DNA from: Byssochlamys sp. IMV 00236
Lineage: Eukaryota; Ascomycota; Eurotiomycetes; Eurotiales; Thermoascaceae
Assembly (NCBI GenBank): GCA_001931875.2
Contig: MSJH02000223.1
Location: 1-44,036 of the forward strand
DNA: 44,036 nt
Direction: 5' to 3'
Shown: piece by piece, positions 37,069 to 44,036 of the stretch
Position numbering within the stretch: the first letter of the stretch is position 1
Layout: every line of letters begins with the position of its first letter
The notes under the pieces: generated by a model
Seen by the model: only the letters and a program-made list of their open reading frames with translations
Database searches by the model: none
What the model was told of the DNA's origin: nothing
Made by a program: the position numbers and the translations under genes

Positions 37069-37723
37069 CTAGAAACAAATGCTCATGCACAAATTAAAAA
37101 GGACAAGCGCCATCAGAACGTCGGTTTCATCGGCCAACTTTGCTTCTTCTACAATGGCCGAACATTTGCGCTTCAAAGTCATCCAGTTTCCTTCGAATTT
37201 CTAAAAAAATTAAAACTTCATGCTGCATATGATTAAGTATATTTACGGATAATTCGTGACACCAAAAGAGCAGCTTTGTTGACAGAGCCGACAATTCAGA
37301 AGTAACAACGGCTAAATCTTTGTTGACAAGATTGTGATTGCCGATGTATTTTGTTATTGATTCCAGTTCATTCAGTATAAAAGGAAAGATCAAGTAAAAC
37401 GATCTAAAAATCATTCAGAATAACGATAACTTTCTTTTCCTTTGTTTGACTTACAAAATTCTCATATCACTGACGTTGACTTGGTGTTTTGCCAAGCGAC
37501 ATGACACCTTCTGGAACCTCTTTAGTTCGGAAAAGACGTCGAAATCCTTGAGTATCCACTAAAAGAAAAAAAAACGTTAATGACAGAGAACAATAAGGCT
37601 CATTTAACTTACAGCCATTGGGCACGACGGCCAAGACTGGGTGGTTTCAATTGCATGCAGCGTGTTTCTCTGTTCATGATAAATGTCGCTGTAAACGGAA
37701 CCGCTCAATTCTGGATCTGGCTT
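37069..37723 (-). CDS. Spliced open frame of unknown family, 5' end not found
   Basis: Four stretches join in phase: 37723-37613, 37558-37455, 37403-37247, 37200-37069, total 167 codons and TAG. The three introns have GTAAGT, GTAAGT and GTAAAT donors and pyrimidine-rich TTTTAG or TTTTTTAG acceptors, and are 47-54 nt, like real introns here. The product has PDPELSGSVYSDIYHEQR, then DFDVFSELKRFQKVS, a helical middle (LNELESITKYIG, ELSALSTKLLFWCHELS) and KFEGNWMTLKRKCSAIVEEA. It looks alpha-helical. No start codon was found upstream of 37723, where sequence turns into repeat DNA, so it may be truncated. Function unknown. Confidence 0.45.
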
Positions 37724-37784
37724 CTTGTATTTTAATTAAAGCATTAAAGAGCCAACACACAACATTTTGTGGTGGAGTGAGAGA

Positions 37785-37865
37785 AAGAAAAAAAAAAACT
37801 AATAAATGAGGATACGAAGCGAATGTTTATATTGAGAAGTGACGACTACAAATATCCCACATTAT
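37785..37865 (-). repeat. 3' fragment of the repeat also found at 17.2 kb
   Basis: CTAATAAATGAGGATACGA and GTGACGACT-AAATATC match 17186-17240 with few changes. On the minus strand it encodes IFVVVT...LRILIY and a stop, matching the end of the frame at 17181. Only this tail survives. Confidence 0.5.
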
Positions 37866-38780
37866 CTATTAGGTGAGACTCAATAAATAGATGTATGATC
37901 AGCGTATACACGACATATCGGTCAGTGTATTTGTGAGCTAATAATAAATACACCTAGGACACTTCTTCATGAAGCCTCATATCCCTTTTGTAATAGTATC
38001 TCAAGTCTAGAAATGCTTTTGCATACAATATGATATGACACCATGCAATACAATATCATACAGTTATCAAGAGAAAAGAAGTCTGTCAGGAACATACAGT
38101 CTCTTAGTCTAGCTTAATAGTCGAGCTACATCTTTCTTGGCGACACTAGATTCAATGATAATATGGTCCGTGGACGAGTGTGATCAAAGAAAGGACAAAA
38201 ATACAATAATGACAACTAAGATAGCATTGGCCAATAATATGATACTCTCAGCAATGTTATATCAATGCACAAAGAGTGTGAAACAAAGATTGTCAAAGAT
38301 GACACTACTGGTAAAGTCTTCAAAACGTTTCCAAGAAATATTGCAGATATGCTTGGCAGAACGGACACTGCAGATCATTTGCTCATTTTTGATGTATTTA
38401 AGTGAAGAAATTGTCCTTGATGATGACTCTTTTGAGTGGCTTAAACTGGAAGATATGTGACAATTTGATATCAGAAAGATGATAAGCTTGATACTGAGAC
38501 TGGTGCTACTTTACATAATATTCATTGACTTTATTTTCTCTCGGTGCAGAATCTTTAAATAGGAAAAAGGCACTTATTCACTTTCTGTCGTTCAGTGTAA
38601 TAACTAAGGCTTTTTTTTTGGAAAAATAAACTCAGAGACCAAATGGGTGTAACATTCAAGGGAAAGACACAAGTTAATTAGGTCTCCTATATTTTTCACT
38701 CGACTTAATGTGTACTTCTTTCCTTTTTCTTTTTTCTATTTTTCTATTTACCCAATCCTCTCCTTTGAAAATACCTCTGA
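37866..38780. other. Gene-poor interval upstream of DIL-ankyrin gene
   Basis: Contains a coding-like stretch near 38240-38415 in two frames (for example FK-TFPRNIADMLGRT) that I cannot build into a gene. The last 150 bp are pyrimidine-rich and probably hold the promoter of the next gene. Confidence 0.4.
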
Positions 38781-41538
38781 ATGGACTCTTTACAAACACC
38801 CAGTAAGCCAACCATAGCATCCAGAAGACAACTCATGGCCACTCAACGGCCCCTTTCGGTATTATCCATCAATACGAGCCACAGTGACATTACCCAAAGA
38901 AACAGCGCATCCTTAATTCATCGTCCAAATTCAACTGTACACAGCATGAGCCATGAAGAACTGACATCCAAGATTGCAGATAGTTTCCAAGAGTTTTCAA
39001 ACATGCTTTCACAATTATCATCATGCAAGTCAAACATTGCTCCGTCGCCAATGACTCCTCCTCTCGTTCCACCTGTGGCTCATCCCAAGAGTGCCCCACG
39101 AAGGCAAGCATGTAACCATGCGGAACTACCTTTGTCTCCGCCTACCACTACCATTGGTCAGAATCAAAGCAAAGGCCAACCCAAGGGTAAAGTGAGAGCG
39201 AAAGAAACGCTGCGAAAAGAAAAGAATGACAGTAATAAAAGCAATAGTAACAATGGCAACAACAACATCATCAGTAGCAATAGTAGCAGTAGTACTAGCA
39301 GTATCGGGAGTCATAATAACAACAATGAAGATCCGACATGCTTTGAAAAGGTGAATGTACTATTATTGGATGGAATGCATAATGTAGAAAGCGAGCAATC
39401 GCATCATGTTATTGCCAAGTGTTTAACCATTGCTAGCAGCAATGGACGGGCAGATACACTTGAAAAGATGCTTGAGCGCAACGTCGACCTAAACTGCACA
39501 GACAATGAAGCATCCGGCATCACTCCGCTCATGTATGCAGCCTATTTTGGAAGAATTAATTGCCTACATTTGTTGCTGCAGCACTCCTCGATCAAGGTGA
39601 ATAAACAGGATAAGAGTAATACAAGAATCCTACTTTTAAAAAAGCGAACCACTGAATGAAGCTTTCCATTTTTAGACGGCTGGACTGCCCTGACGTGGGC
39701 TGTAAGCGGAAGCCAAGTTGAAGCTGTACAGCTGCTCTTACAACACGGTGCAAAGGCAATAAAGACAAAAAGTGGGAGATCGCTCTTTGAGTTCCCAACC
39801 TCTGAGGCTATAAAAGACCTCATTGGTTCTCCGCCTCCTGCAGCCAAGGTCACAGAACATCCTCCGATTGAGCAGAAGAAAGTCGACAATCAAGCAGAAT
39901 CGACAGAGATGGACCTTTATTACCAAACGCCTGTTGATGGTTACAACCATTTCGCCAACTTTTCACCCAAGCAACCCATTCAAGAAAAGGGCACAGATAT
40001 AATTCAAGACAGCGATGGGTGGGAGTCATCCGTGCTTAAATCGACAGTGACATTCGACTGGAGCCGCTGCTTACCTGACCAGATGCTTGTTTTCACTGGT
40101 GTCCAGGTACCTTTGATTATGGACCAAGTCTTTGGTGTCACAAGTGATACCATCCGGTCCCTCTCTCGTCAACACCCGCTCAGTAACGAACTATGGGCAC
40201 CTGCCAACACATTATTTTTATGCGCCCGGTTTGCGCATTACTGTTCCAGTCGTGAGTTGCTCTCCTCACTTTTGGACGCGGCGACAAACAGATTGTCAAA
40301 GGTGACAAAGGTAAAAATAGGACAGGAAAGCCACCCCTCTTGCTTATAGTAAACTCATACACTGTATATATTTATAGAGTGTAAGTCGCGATACTCACAG
40401 CTTGTGTTTCTGGATAGCCAATACCTGCCAACTTGTCAGCTATTTGAAGAAAGACACAGGTCTGTCCATCGTCACAGAGGACGCTCAAGAAGTGTTTTCC
40501 AAGTCCATTGCTGAAGCATATACCCTCTTTGTGACAGAATCTCAAAAGATGATGGAAAAGATGCTTGTGCCTACATTGATGGAGTATGACCCTATTCAGG
40601 AACACGTTGAATACGCTGACGACTGGCAGAGATTTTTCTTTCGAAGGAATAGCAGCAGCACAATCACTGTAGAGCCTACCAGCCAAGCATCCCCTCAGAC
40701 CATGACACATCTACTAGGCCACCTGCAATACGTACTTCAATCGTACCATGTTCCAGCTGCTATTATCATTCAAGCTATGGCACAGTTCTTTTATTATCTA
40801 TCTTGCGAACTGTTTAATCGAATATTAAGTAATCGAAAATACCTCTGTCGCTCAAAGGCGCTTCAAATACGACTCAACCTGTCCACGCTGGAGGAATGGG
40901 TGAGGGATCATAAACTGCCGTCTAGCTTGAACCATGCTTTTGATCCTGTCGTGCAGCTCTTGCAATTACTGCAGTGCTTGACACAGATGACAGATATAGA
41001 AACATTTACATCAACAGTAAGTACATTTGACAAACTCAACCCCTTGCAAGTCAAAAGGTGTGTGCAAAAGTACAGGTACGAGGTCAATGAACCTAAACTC
41101 CCAGAGTGTATCGAACAACTTGCGGCTCAGATGGCTGCTTCCTTGCCAGAGAACAAGGGCAGAAGAAGTCTAAATCTGAGTGATAGTAAGCGATCAAGTA
41201 TATCAAGTTTAAACTCTCTCATCACACCCAAGAGCAAGAGAGCTTCTATATCAGAGCTGGAAGATGACGATCTGGATGCTGACGAGGAAGAAGGTGAGAC
41301 ACGAAATTCAAAGTACCTCTTGCCGTTTTCCGTCTTTAGTACAACCGCATTATTGCAGAATTGGACAGAAGAAAAACAGAAACGGTTGGTGCATCATAGT
41401 TATTCAGAGGCAATTTATCGAGAAATCAAGCTGAAAAAATTGGAGACGCTTGACTTGCTGGATAAAATAATGCCTTCGCTGCCTGATGAATGGTTATCAG
41501 ATCTTGATAGAAAGCTACGTAGAATGTCGGCAAAGTAA
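38781..41538 (+). CDS. Ankyrin-repeat and DIL-domain protein
   Basis: Three exons (38781-39615, 39676-40310, 40378-41538) give 876 aa. The N-terminal 190 residues are Ser/Pro/Asn-rich. Ankyrin repeats occupy about 210-310 (GITPLMYAAYFGRINCLHLL, GWTALTWAVSGSQVEAVQLL). The DIL (dilute) domain spans about 490-700 with HSLCFWIANTCQL and ELFNRIL...LQIRLNLSTLEEW, the cargo-binding fold known from class V myosin tails. Fungi have stand-alone proteins with this ankyrin plus DIL layout, so a role in polarised transport or in binding small GTPases is inferred. The C-terminus has an acidic patch and a helical, charged end. The stop lies 150 bp from that of the convergent WD40 gene. Confidence 0.9.
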
Positions 41539-41688
41539 ATGTGTGTATGTTTTTATAGTGTAAATTTTTCTTTGTATTTGTAAAACTATGTGTGTGTGTG
41601 TATACAAATTGAGCTTTGTATTGTCTGATATGCAACAACAACTTTATAAACTGTGATCAATAAATAAAAACATGGCCCTGTTTATTTA

Positions 41689-44036
41689 TCATTCAATGTT
41701 ATCATAATCGTGATAACTACTCTCTTCCAGTTTAAGACCTATTGCTGCTACAATATCCTGTGCCTTGTAGATATTACTCAAGTATTCTATATCATTCTGT
41801 CCATTGATGCCTCGGATTTTTTGATTTTTGCTAATGATATATTCTAGATCATATAAACGTGAAGATGGGGAATAGGATGATGCTTTTTTAGGTTCAGTCA
41901 CTCTTGACGTCAAAAATGGTTTTGCTTTAGGTGTCACAATTTTGGCTGTTGTGTCGATACCTGAGACGGCAAGCACAGGTAAATAAGGATGTGCCTGGAA
42001 TCACGTATTAATTTTAAGGCTAATAATTATTATTTTTTTATAATGTTACCTTGGCCACATTCACTACTTCATCATCTGCTTTCAACACTTGTACAATTTT
42101 TGCAGTCTTTTTATCCCATATGAATAATAATCCATCATCGCTTCCAGATACAATATATTCATCGGATTGTCCGAAAAAGTCAACCTCTTTCACAGTCTAT
42201 AAAGTGTCAAAGAAGATGTATTTCACATATTAGTTTTTGGTCTTACCTCTATATTACGATGACCCGTGAATTTCTTTCTGTGCGGAACAATACCAGCCTC
42301 TGGGTAGATATTCTTGTCTGTGTTTCCTGCACCAAGGTCCAAATCATCCGGAAAGAAGTGATTAAGAATAAACCCATGAATGGCCAATCGATGTATAGCA
42401 AACTCCGAAGAATCAGCTTCCAAGATATCATCATCTGTTAAATCATAGTCACTGTATATGTTTATCGTCTCATCATCGTTTTGTTCATCATCGCTTGAAG
42501 AGTCATCATCACTATCATCTTCATCTGTCGTATTATGAGCATCATCATCATCATCATCATCAACGATCATTCGCGTATCATCTTCATAATCGTCTTTTTT
42601 GTATACTGACAAATCAATATCAGCGTCTATTACCATGTACCGTAAATATTCCCAATGGATCTCCACAGGATCGCTCATGCTGGTTAAGCTTCCTGCTGTT
42701 CGACACATTTCGAGTATCTCATGACGAAATGAATTGAGCCAACTTGAGCATTCTATCTCACGTACCATCGTGAAAGCAAGGTCTTTTCTACTAGCATAGT
42801 CACTTAATCCTAGTGCAGAGAAAGTGCGACATGCCCTTTGATGGATTAGTCTTGCTTGATGCAGAAATAGTCTTCGATGAGGACAGTTTTGGAAGGAGAG
42901 CAAGAGACAACCTGCATAAAAGTATCCTATAGCCAAACCAAATTGACCTTTCCATGTGTGTGAGGCAATCCGCTTTGCCTGTGCTAGTTCTTCTTTTGCC
43001 AATAAAAAGTCGCGATTGGTAAAATCTTCAAGGGTTCTGTTCGTAAACGAAACGGTCGATACATCGTCCCTTATGACATGGTCGGGTGAACTGTCTATCA
43101 ATTTTCTTATACGTGTTAATGCCGAAATCATCAATGCACTCACTTCGACTAGCTTGCACTCCTCTATTAGCTTGTCCTTGTACGGCACTTTTTCGCTGGT
43201 GCAATTTGAAAGCTGTAGATGATCTCGTACAGCGTGATGTAGCAGCTTTTTACTTGCCTTGATTGTCTCTGTATATGGCTTTGTTTTGAACGCGTTTAAT
43301 AGACTGCTCCATTCTGTACTTCTCATTCTTCTTCTTCGTTCATATTCATCCATAAACTGTCTTGAAGTTCTCAGCATAATGCGACTTCTTAGATTACGTG
43401 GTTCAGTCAAGGATTCAAATGTTGAGTTTCTGGATAGAGGTTCTAGTGGCGAGTCATTGATGTTGAATAGATAAACCCCATCAGATGACCAACTTCCTAG
43501 TAACTGTGGAAAAAAAAAAAAGTAAATATGAGAACCCATACAATAGATCTATGTATATATATATATATATACTTCATATCCATTATAATCGCTAAATCGG
43601 ACAGCAGTAACATGTTTCCCTTTCCTTCTAAAGATATCAGATGTTGATGTGAATTTCTTGACACATTCTACCGTCGGTGCATCAGTTCTGGAGGGCATTC
43701 TTCTATCATGAAGGTAAATATATTCGTTTTGACCAGCAACTGCAAAGTAATGTGGGTTCAATTGGTTAATCGAAATGGTATTTAGATCCAGTTTGTATTT
43801 TCGATAATCAACAAGTGGTTTTGGACAGCCACGGGAAACACCCGGACCATGGGGTCTTGGTATCTGTCTCGTTGGTACTCTCTGTGCTGTCATAAACGAA
43901 CGAACGCTGTGATTTGAACATATGTGAGGTTCACGAAGGTCAAAGTGTCTTACTGTGCCTATAATAGAAAAAAAAAAAGGGCGATCAGATCTCTATGGAT
44001 ATAAGGTCTAGTCTTTGGATTACCATCTTGAGAACA
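41689..44036 (-). CDS. DCAF6/8-like WD40 protein, CUL4-DDB1 substrate receptor (5' end outside window)
   Basis: Five exon pieces (44036-44024 partial, 43958-43573, 43503-42247, 42196-42050, 41994-41689) give 702 aa of the C-terminal part. WD40 strands include GTVRHFDLREP, YFAVAGQNEYIYLHDRRM, LLGSWSSDGVYLFN, then after a long insert KFTGHRN, EYIVSGSDDGLLFIWDKK and PVLAVSGIDTTAKI. This split propeller, with a roughly 350-residue helical and acidic insert between blades, matches DCAF6/DCAF8-type receptors. It would bring substrates to the CUL4-DDB1 ubiquitin ligase. The insert has an eight-Asp run coded by an ATC/GAT trinucleotide repeat. Intron 43504-43572 starts with a TA dinucleotide repeat. 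N-terminal blades lie beyond 44036. Confidence 0.9.

Noticed and set aside
38137..38460. + strand frame of about 107 codons upstream of the DIL-ankyrin gene
   Set aside because: It lacks an ATG at its beginning, competes with another coding-like frame in the same stretch, and matches no family; noted only as gene-poor sequence.
42541..42575. ATC trinucleotide run taken as a stand-alone microsatellite
   Set aside because: It encodes the Asp run in the DCAF-like protein, so it is described within that gene.

Overview
This window is nuclear DNA from a filamentous fungus. Coding exons are short, most introns are about 50-60 nt with GTAAGT/TTTAG-type borders, intergenic DNA is AT-rich, and the encoded proteins are fungal orthologues (Atg22, Chl1/DDX11, Coa3, a gephyrin-type molybdenum cofactor enzyme, a DIL-ankyrin protein). 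A TRAP1 gene, Tc1/mariner debris, and a decayed exon whose translation resembles one I associate with mucoralean genomes point to Mucoromycota, probably Mucorales. The species cannot be named from the sequence. I built the exon models by hand, joining open frames across introns so that phase is kept and family motifs are restored.

Layout. 1-5 kb: a homeobox gene (+), a zinc alcohol dehydrogenase (-), then about 1.6 kb of gene-poor DNA with a dispersed exon-like repeat. 5-11.3 kb: three + strand genes in tandem, all with predicted mitochondrial products: TRAP1 (Hsp90), a 2-Cys peroxiredoxin and an ABCB10/MDL-type half transporter. An Atg22-like vacuolar permease on - converges on them. 13.2-21.9 kb: a repeat-rich block without an intact gene. 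It holds a decayed 1285-bp Tc1/mariner element, a large inverted repeat, an inserted 329-bp repeat that recurs at 36.4 kb, and a broken gene for a PD-(D/E)XK/Rpn-like protein. 21.9-35.4 kb: a dense block with mitochondrial leucyl-tRNA synthetase, a TLC-domain membrane protein, the gephyrin-like enzyme, a GNAT acetyltransferase, Chl1/DDX11 helicase, Coa3, and a membrane-anchored ZZ/EF-hand protein. 35.4-38.8 kb: a second gene-poor block with repeat copies and one spliced open frame of unknown family. 38.8-44 kb: a DIL-ankyrin protein (+) and a DCAF6/8-like WD40 protein (-) that runs off the right end.

Functionally, five of the confident genes (TRAP1, peroxiredoxin, ABC transporter, LARS2, COA3) serve mitochondria. 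The rest serve cofactor synthesis, genome maintenance, ubiquitin ligase targeting and membrane traffic. Genes sit in tight convergent pairs (gaps of 20, 37, 80 and 150 bp) and divergent pairs. Three introns use GC-AG borders, each supported by protein homology, and two very small internal exons (15 and 20 nt) occur.
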